Assembly (NCBI GenBank): GCA_002420005.1
Contig: DIHE01000170.1
Coordinates: forward strand, 1 to 57,450
DNA length: 57,450 nt
Direction: 5' to 3'
Origin: Holophagales bacterium UBA5704
GTDB lineage: Bacteria > Acidobacteriota > Thermoanaerobaculia > Multivoradales > UBA5704
The first letter of the stretch is position 1, and each line of letters starts with the position of its first letter. The position numbers and the translations under genes are program-made. This document shows, piece by piece, positions 13,195 to 21,214 of this stretch. The notes beneath the pieces were generated by a model. That model did not search any database, was not told the DNA's origin, and saw only the letters and a list, made by a program, of their open reading frames with translations.

Positions 13195-15299
13195 CGTTCG
13201 AGCAGCTCCTCGACGATGGCGAGGAGCTGCTCCGCCTGGAAGGCGCTCTTGACGATGTAGCGGTCGGCGCCCAGGGCGGCGGCTTTTTGCAGGTCGTCCT
13301 GGCGGCCATATTGCGACACGACGACGATGGGAAGCCGGTCCCAGGAGGCGCGCTCGCGGATCTTGCGGATCAGCGTCAGCCCGTCCATGTGCGGCATCTG
13401 GATGTCGGTGACCACCAGGTCGACGAGTCGTTGATCGAGGGTGGCCAGGGCCTCGGCGCCGTCTTCCGCGACGAGCACGTCATAGCCCGCTTCGTCCAGG
13501 ATCGACCGATGGAGGGCGCGGACGGTCGGGGAATCCTCCACGATCAGCACCCGCTGCCGGGCCGAGGGCGGTTCCGCCGCGGCGGGGAGGTCGGCCGCCG
13601 GCGTTTCGCCCGCGGTCCCTGCCGTGCGCACCAGCTCGCGAGCGTCGAGCAGGGGCACGATGTCGCCGTCGCCCAGGACGATCACGCCGGCGAGGAGGGC
13701 CAGCTCGGCGAGGTTGGCCGGCGGGGGCACGGCGGGCTGCTCGATCTCCCCCAGCACCTCATCCACCAGCAGAGCTTTGACCCCGTCGAGACCGCTGACC
13801 ACGACGACGTGGCCGCGATCCGTCCGCTCGTGGACCCAGCCGAGCCGGGGACCCAGCGGCTCCAGAGGTACGGGGAGGCCGTTCCAGCGCACCAGAGGGC
13901 GCCCGGCGACGAGCTCGCCCGCTCCTCGCTGGAGCGCGAAGACGGCGGTCACGTCGTCGATCGGCAGCCCCGCGCGGTGCTCGCCGCAGCGGACGAGCAG
14001 CGTGCGGGCGGTCAGCAGACGGATCGGGACCCGCATCTCGAAGCGGGTGCCCTGGCCCGGTGTCGAGGTCAGCTGGCCGTCGCCGCCCAGCCCGCGCAGG
14101 CGGGCCCGCACGATGTCCAGGCCCAGGCCGCGGCCGGAGATCGCCGTGACCTCGCGGGCCGTGCTGAAGCCGGGATGGAACAAGAGCTCCAGGCTCTGGG
14201 CGGGCGTCCAGGCGGCGGCCGTGTCCGCTGCGAGGAGCCCCAGGGCGACGGCGCGGTCCCGCACCGCCTCCGCCGAGATGCCGCGGCCGTCGTCCTCGAC
14301 CCCGATCGCCAGCATGCCCCCCTGCACCGCCGCCCTCACCTCGACCCGCGCCTGGCGCGGCTTGCCGGCCGCCTCGCGCTCCGCCGGGGTTTCGAGGCCA
14401 TGATCGACCGCATTGCGCACCAGGTGGAGAAGGGGTTCCTGCAAGGCGTCCAGAATCGCGGCGTCCACCATCTCCTGGCGGCCGTGCAGGTGGAAGCGCA
14501 GCTCCTTGCCGAGATGCTGCGCGAGGTCGCGGGCGGCTCGCTGGAGCGGCACGCGCAGCCGTTCGAGCGGCTCCATGCGCATCAGGCGGACCACTTCGTG
14601 GAAATGCAGCAGCACCTGGTGAAGGCGGGCCACCTCGCGCCGCAGGTCGGGCGCGAGCCGCGGCGCGACGGCGGTCGTCGGGCTCGCTTCCTCGTCGAGA
14701 CGGGCGACGAGAGCCGCGACGCGCGCCTCGATCAGGAACGCCTCCTCGACGCGCCGGAACAGCTCGTCGACGCGGCCGGCGGGGATGCGCAAGAACTCGT
14801 CCCGCTTCGGCACCGGTGCGGCGGCCGGAGTCGCCTCCGTGCCGGGGTCGGCCGCCGGCCGCAGCAGCCCGCGCGAGCTGGGTACGACGGGCGCGTCGGT
14901 GCCCGGTGCGGGCGCGTCGCCGGCCGTGCGCAGCCCCTGGAAGGAGGCCAGGAACGGCGCGGGGTCGAAGTCGACGCCCTGGAGGAAGGCGTCGAGGGCC
15001 GCGACGAATCCGTCGACCACCCGCAGGAACGCCGTGGTTTCCTGGGCGGTGGGGGCGCTCGCCTCCCGCACGACCGCCTGCAGGCGATCTTCCAGCGTAT
15101 GGGCCATCTCCTCGATCGGAGCGAGACCGACGACGCGCGAGGCGCCTTTGACGGAGTGGGTCAGACGATAGGCCTCGTGCAGGGAGCGCAGAGCCTCCTC
15201 GGCGGGGGCTCCCTCGGTGGCCAGCAGGCAGGCCTGGATGGATTGAGCGCTCTTGCGCAGCTCCACCTCGAAGGTGCGCAGCAGGTCCGGGCCGTTCAT
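13191..15299 (-). CDS. cheA: Hybrid chemotaxis histidine kinase CheA with C-terminal receiver
   Basis: The 702-residue protein has an Hpt domain at the N-terminus (phosphorylated H48 in RLTHSVKGASR) and a proline-rich linker. An HATPase follows with N-box HLVRNAVDHGLE, G1 VEDDGRGIS and G2 GRGLGLDIVRAR, then a CheW-like domain. A C-terminal receiver ends the protein (VLIVEDSPTVR, VVTDIQMPHMDG). No P2 docking domain is evident. The attached receiver is the feature of WspE-type kinases in alternative-function systems. It overlaps cheB by 4 bp and starts 14 bp after the MCP gene. Confidence 0.95.
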   Translation of the reverse strand: MNGPDLLRTFEVELRKSAQSIQACLLATEGAPAEEALRSLHEAYRLTHSVKGASRVVGLAPIEEMAHTLEDRLQAVVREASAPTAQETTAFLRVVDGFVAALDAFLQGVDFDPAPFLASFQGLRTAGDAPAPGTDAPVVPSSRGLLRPAADPGTEATPAAAPVPKRDEFLRIPAGRVDELFRRVEEAFLIEARVAALVARLDEEASPTTAVAPRLAPDLRREVARLHQVLLHFHEVVRLMRMEPLERLRVPLQRAARDLAQHLGKELRFHLHGRQEMVDAAILDALQEPLLHLVRNAVDHGLETPAEREAAGKPRQARVEVRAAVQGGMLAIGVEDDGRGISAEAVRDRAVALGLLAADTAAAWTPAQSLELLFHPGFSTAREVTAISGRGLGLDIVRARLRGLGGDGQLTSTPGQGTRFEMRVPIRLLTARTLLVRCGEHRAGLPIDDVTAVFALQRGAGELVAGRPLVRWNGLPVPLEPLGPRLGWVHERTDRGHVVVVSGLDGVKALLVDEVLGEIEQPAVPPPANLAELALLAGVIVLGDGDIVPLLDARELVRTAGTAGETPAADLPAAAEPPSARQRVLIVEDSPTVRALHRSILDEAGYDVLVAEDGAEALATLDQRLVDLVVTDIQMPHMDGLTLIRKIRERASWDRLPIVVVSQYGRQDDLQKAAALGADRYIVKSAFQAEQLLAIVEELLER

Positions 15300-15312
15300 C
15301 GAGAGGCCTTTC

Positions 15313-16941
15313 TCACACGCGATAGGCCGCCACGGTATCGCGCAGCTTGGCGGCGAGCCCGTTGAGGCTCTCGGCCGCCCGCTCGACCTGCTGGGTCTGG
15401 GCGAGCCCTTCCTGGACGCCGGCCTGGATCGACTTCATGGCCTGCGAGATCTGCTCGACCCCGGCTCCCTGCTGGGCGACGATGGCGACGATCTGGCGGC
15501 CCGACTGGCCGGACTCGTCCACCTGGAGCGTGAGCTTGTCGATCTTCGGCAGGATCGCGCTCACCGGGCTCAGCACCTCCTGGAGCCGCGCCTGGCCGGT
15601 TTCAACGAGCCGGACGGTGTCCGCGGTGGCCCGTTGCACCTCGCCGACGATTCCACGGATGCGCTGCGCCGACTTCTTGCTCTGCTCGGCGAGCGCCTTC
15701 ATCTCCGCGGCCACCACCCCGAAACCGCGGCCGACGTCGCCCGCCTTGGCCGCCTCGATCGCCGCGTTGACCGCCAGAAGCTGGGTCTGGTCGGCGACGT
15801 CGCTGACGCTCTCGATGATCTCGCCGATTTGCTGGTTGCGGCCGGAGAGGCCCTGGACGCTCCCGACGATGGTCTGCAGCTCTTCGCGCGCCCGGCCGAG
15901 CAGGTCCGTCGTCTCGGCGAGCTGCACCTTGATCGACTGCCCGGACTCGACGGTCCGGGCGAGGGCGGCCTGGATCTCGCGCGCCCGTTCTCCCGCCACG
16001 CGGGCGGTCTCTTGCAGCTCGGCCGCCGAGGTGGTCGTCTCCTGGACCGCGCTCAACTGCGACTGGCTGGTCTCGGCGGTGCGCCGGGAGCTGGCGTTGA
16101 TCTGGCTCGTCGCGCCGGCCACCGTGCTCGAACCGGCCTGGATCTCGTGGATCGTCCGCCGCAGGGTCTCGGTCATCCGGGCCACCGAGCTCAGGAGGCT
16201 GCCGATCTCATCCTGGCGGGCGGACGTCTCGACGTTGCCGGTGAGGTCCCCTGCGGCGATGCGCTCCAGGAGGCTCACGCACCGGCCGATCGGGAGGGAG
16301 ATGCTGCGCGCGATGAGCACCGTGACCAGGGCGGCCGCCGCCAAGGTCAGGAGAGTGACCGCCACCAGCACCGCCAGGGCCGTCCGGACCTTCGCCGGGA
16401 CCGCTTCGACGTCTGCTTTCATCGCCTTCGAATGATCGGCGGCGAAGGCATCGGCGGTGCTCTCCAGGCGGCGGATGTCGTCCTTGACCGGGCCCATGGC
16501 GGTGTTGGCCTCCGACGGCGTCTGGATCTGGCCGCTGCGGATCTGGGAGAGCACGTTGCGCAAGCCGGCCATATAGAGATCCAGGTCCTTGCGCATCGAC
16601 CCCACGGTGGCGCGGCTATCCTCGTCGACCAGCGTGTCGAGCGTCTCCAGGTGCTCCAGCAGCTGTTGCTGCTGACTCTCCCACTTGCCGAGGTACTCGT
16701 CCTCCTTCTCGCGGGAGCCGAGATTGAGGAACAGGTCTTTCTCAAAGCGCCGCAAACCGAGGGTGTGGGCGCGCGCCTCTTGCGAATGCTCGACGATCGA
16801 GGCCTGCCGGGTGGCGGAGTGGAGCTGATCCGCGACGGTGCGGACGCCCCAGTACCCGGCGCCGGTGTTGACCAAGGCCAGCGCGAGAACCACGCCGAAC
16901 CCCAGGGCCAGTCGTCCTCCGATCTTCAGGTTCTTGAGCAT
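15313..16941 (-). CDS. Methyl-accepting chemotaxis protein
   Basis: This 542-residue receptor has an N-terminal membrane segment (LALGFGVVLALALVNTGAGY), a helical periplasmic sensor (about residues 35-205, with LRRFEKDLFLNLGSREKEDEY as in four-helix-bundle sensors) and a second membrane segment (AVLVAVTLLTLAAAALVTVLI). A HAMP region and a long signalling coiled coil follow. The hairpin tip is the conserved ADQTQLLAVNAAIEAAKAG and FGVVAAEMKALAEQS. ATG 16941 is used because GAGGAG precedes it; upstream codons in the same frame belong to the overlapping cheW coding region. It is the single receptor of the operon; the ligand is unknown. Confidence 0.93.
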   Translation of the reverse strand: MLKNLKIGGRLALGFGVVLALALVNTGAGYWGVRTVADQLHSATRQASIVEHSQEARAHTLGLRRFEKDLFLNLGSREKEDEYLGKWESQQQQLLEHLETLDTLVDEDSRATVGSMRKDLDLYMAGLRNVLSQIRSGQIQTPSEANTAMGPVKDDIRRLESTADAFAADHSKAMKADVEAVPAKVRTALAVLVAVTLLTLAAAALVTVLIARSISLPIGRCVSLLERIAAGDLTGNVETSARQDEIGSLLSSVARMTETLRRTIHEIQAGSSTVAGATSQINASSRRTAETSQSQLSAVQETTTSAAELQETARVAGERAREIQAALARTVESGQSIKVQLAETTDLLGRAREELQTIVGSVQGLSGRNQQIGEIIESVSDVADQTQLLAVNAAIEAAKAGDVGRGFGVVAAEMKALAEQSKKSAQRIRGIVGEVQRATADTVRLVETGQARLQEVLSPVSAILPKIDKLTLQVDESGQSGRQIVAIVAQQGAGVEQISQAMKSIQAGVQEGLAQTQQVERAAESLNGLAAKLRDTVAAYRV

Positions 16942-16943
16942 GC

Positions 16944-17447
16944 CTAGACTCCTCTCGCGTCGATGAAGCCCTTGACGGTCGCCGTGTCCAGCAGCAACCA
17001 GAGGTCCTGTGTGGCCGCGGTGATGCCGCGCATCAGCTCGGGTGCTCGCTCGGCGGGCAGCAGGTCGGGCTCGCGCACCAGACGTGCTCCCAGAAACTCT
17101 TCCACCGGCACCGCGGTGCGGCCGTCGCGGCCTTCGAGGACGAGCATCCAAGGGCCTTGCCGGGCGGGCTGCCCGGTCAGTGCCGCGAAGACGTCGACGA
17201 GCGCCATCACGTCGCCGCGCAGGTGGGTCAGGCCGCGCGCGAAGCGCAGCCCGGCCAGGGGCGTGAAGCGTTGCAGCGGCGCGATCTCGGCGACCAGGGC
17301 CACCGGAAACCCGAGCACGGTGTCGCCCACGCGGCAGCCCACGAACGTCCCCACCTCGCCCCCGGTGGTGGCCGCCTGCACCGGCGCGCCGTAGCGCCGG
17401 GCGCGCTCGGCGAGAACCCTCTGGAAGGCCGCATCGGATTCATCCAT
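16944..17447 (-). CDS. cheW: CheW coupling protein 1
   Basis: CheW links receptor and kinase. The 167-residue protein contains the CheW beta-barrel pattern: FVGCRVGDTVLGFPVALVAEIAP, then LRGDVMALVDV and later DLWLLLDTATV. It starts within the last codons of cheR (8-bp overlap) and ends 2 bp before the MCP gene, so all are one transcript. With the second CheW upstream this gives the paired CheWs seen in Wsp-type clusters. Confidence 0.9.
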   Translation of the reverse strand: MDESDAAFQRVLAERARRYGAPVQAATTGGEVGTFVGCRVGDTVLGFPVALVAEIAPLQRFTPLAGLRFARGLTHLRGDVMALVDVFAALTGQPARQGPWMLVLEGRDGRTAVPVEEFLGARLVREPDLLPAERAPELMRGITAATQDLWLLLDTATVKGFIDARGV

Positions 17448-18465
17448 GCCGGTTTCTCCATTGCGCGATCATCGTCCGCAGCTCCGCGGCCGAGCACAAC
17501 CCGGCGACCGACCGGTCATCCGCCAGCTCCGCGGCGAGCTGGACCGCCCGCTCGATCTCGCGGTCGGCCCGGCGGAGCCAGCCTTGTTCCCACAGCGCCA
17601 CGCCGTTGAGGAAGCGCCACAGAGGGCTTTCGGGCTCCAGAAAGATCCGTTGCCGGAGCTCCTTCAAGGCGAGGATCGGTGCGCTGGCGACGGCGGTGGG
17701 CCGCGGCGGCATCCTGGGAGCGGCCGGTGGAGGAGGCTCCGGCCGCGGCGTGGCGCGGCGGAAGATGCTCCAGGCGCCGTCCTCACCGGCCGAGGTCCAG
17801 GCGGCTCCGGGCGACGGATCGGTCGGCGCCAACAGGAGGAGGCCCTCCGGTTGGAGGCAGCTCTCCATCCGGGCGTAGACCCGCTCGGCCGCAAAGGGCT
17901 CCATGTACAAGGTCGCATTGCAGAGCAGGATGGCGTCGTACGGTGCGTCGACGACGGCGTCGAGCAGGTTGCGCACGACGAAGCGTGGCGCCGACCGGTA
18001 AGGCTCCCGGACCCGCCAGGTCTCTCCGTTCCACGGCTCGAAACGGCGCGGCCGGTCGGCCGGCGCAAGGTTGCGCAAGGACCACGGGCCATAGACCGCG
18101 CTCCGCGCGGCGGCGATGGCGCGCGGCCGGACGTCGCTGCCCACGATGTCGACCTGCTTGCCGGTCCTTTCGGCCTGGTCGAGCAGGGCGAAGGCGACGG
18201 AGTAGGCCTCCTCACCGGAGGAGCAGGCGGCGCACCAGATCCGGAAGGGCCGTTCGGCCGTGTGCCGGTCCAGGCCCGCTTCGAGCACGGCCAGATAGGC
18301 CGGATAGCGGAAGAAGTACGTCTCGCCGTTCATGAAATCGGCGAGCGCATCGGTGTCGGCCCGGTCGACGCCGCGCGCGAGGAACTGGTCGAGATCGCGC
18401 AGGCGATCCTCGTTCCACCGCACACCGAGCTTCTGCGTGAGCAGGCTCTGGATCTCCCGGCTCAC
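17440..18465 (-). CDS. cheR: CheR methyltransferase with C-terminal TPR-like tail
   Basis: CheR methylates receptor glutamates with S-adenosylmethionine. In this 341-residue protein NGETYFFRYP, IWCAACSSGEEAYSVAF (SAM-binding loop), VGSDVRPRAIAAAR and LCNATLYMEPFA are the conserved methyltransferase parts. The C-terminal ~90 residues (ESPLWRFLNGVALWEQGWL) look like a TPR-type helical tail, as in WspC. GTG 18465 overlaps the stop of the upstream CheW as GTGA, which fixes the start; a longer open frame upstream is not coding. Confidence 0.9.
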   Translation of the reverse strand: MSREIQSLLTQKLGVRWNEDRLRDLDQFLARGVDRADTDALADFMNGETYFFRYPAYLAVLEAGLDRHTAERPFRIWCAACSSGEEAYSVAFALLDQAERTGKQVDIVGSDVRPRAIAAARSAVYGPWSLRNLAPADRPRRFEPWNGETWRVREPYRSAPRFVVRNLLDAVVDAPYDAILLCNATLYMEPFAAERVYARMESCLQPEGLLLLAPTDPSPGAAWTSAGEDGAWSIFRRATPRPEPPPPAAPRMPPRPTAVASAPILALKELRQRIFLEPESPLWRFLNGVALWEQGWLRRADREIERAVQLAAELADDRSVAGLCSAAELRTMIAQWRNRHG

Positions 18466-19037
18466 GGCACCGCCTCCGTGCCGGGGTCGGCGGCCGGATC
18501 GGCCAGGGGGAGCGGTGCGGCGGCGAACAGATGCGGGAGCGAGACGAGCAGCACCGAGCCGGCGGAGCGATGGGCGAGCGCCAGGGCGAGCTCGGCCCCC
18601 CCTGTATCGGCCCGCACGGCGTCCCATTCGGCTTTCTGGAACCGGTCGACGCCCAGCACCTCAGGAACGAGCAGGCCGCGAACCACGGACTCGTGCTGCA
18701 CGACCACGATCCGGTCCTCCAGGCGCCGCGGGGCGAGGTTGCGGCCGGTCCACAGAGCCGTCGTGTCGATCACCGGCACGTGGGCACCGCGCCAGCGCAT
18801 ATGACCCAGGGTTTGCGGCGGCGCGTCGGGGAGCGGTTGGCACGGGACGAGGGGGATCACCTCGAGCACCGCGGCCAGAGGGAAGGCGAGGAGACCGTCG
18901 GCCACGCCGACGATCAGCACGTCGAGCGTGGCGGGGATCTCCTCCAGGCGCCGCTCGGGAAAGAGCTCGGCGCGCAGGCGGGAAACCTCCCGCTCCAGGC
19001 GGGCCAGGCGGCGCAGATGCTTGTCCTGAGGCTCCAT
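18462..19037 (-). CDS. cheW: CheW coupling protein 2
   Basis: The 191-residue protein starts with a short coiled coil (RRLARLEREVSRLRAEL) followed by a CheW domain: LIVGVADGLLAFPLAAVLEVIP, HMRWRGAHVPVIDT and a hydrophobic C-terminal strand. The coiled-coil extension is unusual for CheW and may mediate oligomerisation. Its TGA overlaps the cheR GTG, giving translational coupling, and it lies 29 bp after the response-regulator gene. Confidence 0.85.
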   Translation of the reverse strand: MEPQDKHLRRLARLEREVSRLRAELFPERRLEEIPATLDVLIVGVADGLLAFPLAAVLEVIPLVPCQPLPDAPPQTLGHMRWRGAHVPVIDTTALWTGRNLAPRRLEDRIVVVQHESVVRGLLVPEVLGVDRFQKAEWDAVRADTGGAELALALAHRSAGSVLLVSLPHLFAAAPLPLADPAADPGTEAVP

Positions 19038-19066
19038 GGTGTTCCCGGCTCCAAGGGCGACGGGCG

Positions 19067-19762
19067 TCAGGTGCTGAGTCCCTCGAAATATCCCTGAATC
19101 CAGACGGCGATGCCGCGCAGCGGGGCGCCTTTCGAGAACGCCGCGACCGCGCCGATGCTGGAGCGGGCCGCCTCCAGGCGCTCAGGCGGCGCGGAGGAGA
19201 AGATGACGATCGGCACGCCGTGGCTGCGCAGGATCTCGCCGAGCTGCTCGCCGGAGACGCCGGGCAGGTTGAGATCCATCAGCACGACATCGGGCCGGCG
19301 CCGCATTTCCCCCTGGACACCGCCGAATCCGCTCACGCTGCGGACCTCGAAGCCCATCTCCCCGAAGGTGGTTTCGGCGGCCGCCCGGACGGTGGCGTCG
19401 TCTTCCACCATCAGCAGCCGGATCGCCATGCCGGTCACCGCGCCGGGCCGGCGAAACAGCCGGTTGATGCGGCGCTCCAGGTCGAGGGGGAGGACCGGAC
19501 GGTCCACCCGTTCCGCCTTCTTCCAGGAGGCGGGAGGATCGGCGCCGACGACGAGCTTGGGAGCGTCGAGGCCGGCGGCGGCCGCCTCATACCGGCCGAG
19601 GTGGTCGTGGCAGAAGACGAGGACCCGGCATTCCGGAGAGAGCACCGTCGTGAGCCGATACCCGCAGCGCTCCAGATGCGTCCGGTGCAGCGCGAGCTGC
19701 GGGCAATCCGCAAGGAAAACGAGACGGGTCTCGGATCGCTCCGCCGCGCTGGTTTCTCGCAT
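19067..19762 (-). CDS. Response regulator, receiver output only
   Basis: This 231-residue protein has two parts. Residues 1-110 are a poorly conserved domain with alternating beta and helix (RLVFLADCPQL, RVLVFCHDHLG), perhaps a decayed receiver. From about residue 112 a true receiver starts (IRLLMVEDDATVR, phosphoacceptor Asp in VLMDLNLPGVSGE, and a Ser/Lys pair near IVIFSS and FSKG). There is no DNA-binding, GGDEF or other output domain. It is the first gene of the chemosensory operon, the place where the signal would leave the system. The partner it acts on is unknown. Confidence 0.82.
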   Translation of the reverse strand: MRETSAAERSETRLVFLADCPQLALHRTHLERCGYRLTTVLSPECRVLVFCHDHLGRYEAAAAGLDAPKLVVGADPPASWKKAERVDRPVLPLDLERRINRLFRRPGAVTGMAIRLLMVEDDATVRAAAETTFGEMGFEVRSVSGFGGVQGEMRRRPDVVLMDLNLPGVSGEQLGEILRSHGVPIVIFSSAPPERLEAARSSIGAVAAFSKGAPLRGIAVWIQGYFEGLST

Positions 19763-19883
19763 TGTGAAACATCCTCAGGAAGCAGGTTGACCTTCCAAGG
19801 GTACCGGCCCAGGATTACGGCGCGTATTACCTTAGAACCTTCGCAGTCAGGCCGATCGCCCGCCGGGCCTTGGGGTCGTCGCC

Positions 19884-20235
19884 CTACTCCCCACCGAACG
19901 CCGGAAGCTCGGGCGCCGGGGCGCGCCAGTGGGTCTTGACGTAGCCGCGCAGCACAGCGGGCGCGCCGAGGTCCAGCGTTCCTTTCCGGATCTCCTCTTC
20001 CAGGCCGCTCCACACCTCGCGCATCTGGTCCCGGGCGGCCTCGCCGCTGCCGGCTTCGCTGTCCAGCACGGTGAGCTCCCGCCGGGCGCGTTGGCACACC
20101 TCGATCGCTTTGTCCTTCTGGCCTCGCCGCAATGGAAGCCCAGCACGTAGGAGAGATTCAGGAAGAAGTCCTTCGTCAGGCCGTGCTCGAGCGCTTTGGC
20201 TGCTGCCTCTACTGATGCCGAAGCGGGGCCGGCAT
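19884..20235 (-). pseudogene. Frameshifted fragment of an unknown helical protein
   Basis: Two overlapping minus-strand frames read as one protein if a shift is allowed near 20128. The first gives ALEHGLTKDFFLNLSYVLGFHCGEA; the second continues with GQKDKAIEVCQRARRELTVLD and ends THWRAPAPELPAFGGE. The helical pattern recalls the end of a TPR-like protein. No start or ribosome site is visible, and the 5' side runs into the end of the NAD kinase gene. It is probably a decayed gene; a sequencing error is the alternative. The remaining ~120 bp up to 19762 should contain the chemosensory operon promoter but no clear -35/-10 was found. Confidence 0.4.
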
Positions 20236-20270
20236 CCGAGAGCGGGGGTTGGGTCGTGGAGCGTGTGCCG

Positions 20271-21179
20271 TCAGCCGGCCGCGTCCCACTTCGCCGCGTC
20301 GGCGAACAGGCGCAGGGGGGCGTCGGCGATGCGGAAGTGGGCTTGGGCGCCGAAGGGGAAGCGGGCGTTGGTGCGTGCGCCGTCGAGGTAGAGCCAGCCG
20401 GCGGTCATCGCGGATTCGACGACCAGCTTCTGGCCGGGCTCGACGAAGCCGGTCTCCAGGGCCGCGTTCGGGTTGTGGGCCCGGTACAGCTCGCGGGCGC
20501 GGAACTGGAGCCGGTGTGCGGTGAGCGGCATCACCTCGCCACCGGCCGAGCGGATCCCCGCCGTCGAGCCGGCCGGCGTGGCGATCCACAGGCCGGAGCT
20601 GCGGTGGTCTTCGGCGCGACGCCCGAGGCGCAGGCGATAGCGGCTGGTCGAGGCGGGGTTTTCATGGGCGATGAGGACGTCGTTGAGCGCCGGAGGCAGG
20701 TGCTCGCCTTCGATCTCGACCGCGAGGCGGGAGACGAGGAGCGGTTGCAGCGCGCCGCTTGCAATGGCCGCAAGCGTCTTCGCCAGATGGGTGCGCCGGG
20801 TGGAGGTGAGAAAGCCGACGCTCGACCGCGGCGCCGAGTTGACGCCGAGGAGCGCGCCGTCCGTCACCCAATGCGAGGTGGAGAGGAGGGTCCCGTCCCC
20901 GCCGACCGAAACGACGAGACGGGCGCGGGCGATCGCCCGCCGGGCCTTGGTGTCGAGGGTGTCGACCGAGAAGGCCTGGGGCGTCACACCGTGGTGGGCG
21001 AGCACCTCGTGGAGCGTGGCCAGCGTGCGCTCCTGCTCTGCGGCGGCGTCGGCCACCAGGCCGGCCAGGCGGCGGCCGGTCTGGGCGATCCGGTCCACCA
21101 CCCGGCGCCGCGCCGCAACGGGCGTCTTGAGCACCAGGACGCAAGGGGAGAGTGGAGAGTCGGAGCGAGCTCGTGGCAC
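20271..21179 (-). CDS. nadK: NAD kinase family protein
   Basis: NAD kinase phosphorylates NAD to NADP. The 302-residue protein shows the two defining motifs: VVSVGGDGTLLSTSHWV (GGDGT) and LWIATPAGSTAGIRSAGGEVM, with LNDVLIAHENPAS in place of the usual NE-containing segment. The start is uncertain: GTG 21179 lies just after the GspE/PilB stop (36 bp) but without a clear ribosome site, and GTG 21134 is an alternative. Sequence differs from typical NadK enough that a different nucleotide substrate cannot be excluded. Confidence 0.82.
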   Translation of the reverse strand: MPRARSDSPLSPCVLVLKTPVAARRRVVDRIAQTGRRLAGLVADAAAEQERTLATLHEVLAHHGVTPQAFSVDTLDTKARRAIARARLVVSVGGDGTLLSTSHWVTDGALLGVNSAPRSSVGFLTSTRRTHLAKTLAAIASGALQPLLVSRLAVEIEGEHLPPALNDVLIAHENPASTSRYRLRLGRRAEDHRSSGLWIATPAGSTAGIRSAGGEVMPLTAHRLQFRARELYRAHNPNAALETGFVEPGQKLVVESAMTAGWLYLDGARTNARFPFGAQAHFRIADAPLRLFADAAKWDAAG

Positions 21180-21214
21180 GATGGGAAGCCTATCGCGAGT
21201 TTTCCCAACCCGGG

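Noticed and set aside
11828..13309. Long minus-strand frame merging with the Cys-rich peptide
   Set aside because: The upstream part is cheB read in another frame. AAGGAGGT and the signal peptide mark GTG 12076 as the start.
13173..16947. Long plus-strand open frames across the chemosensory operon
   Set aside because: They are antisense to cheA and the MCP, whose domain motifs are unmistakable.
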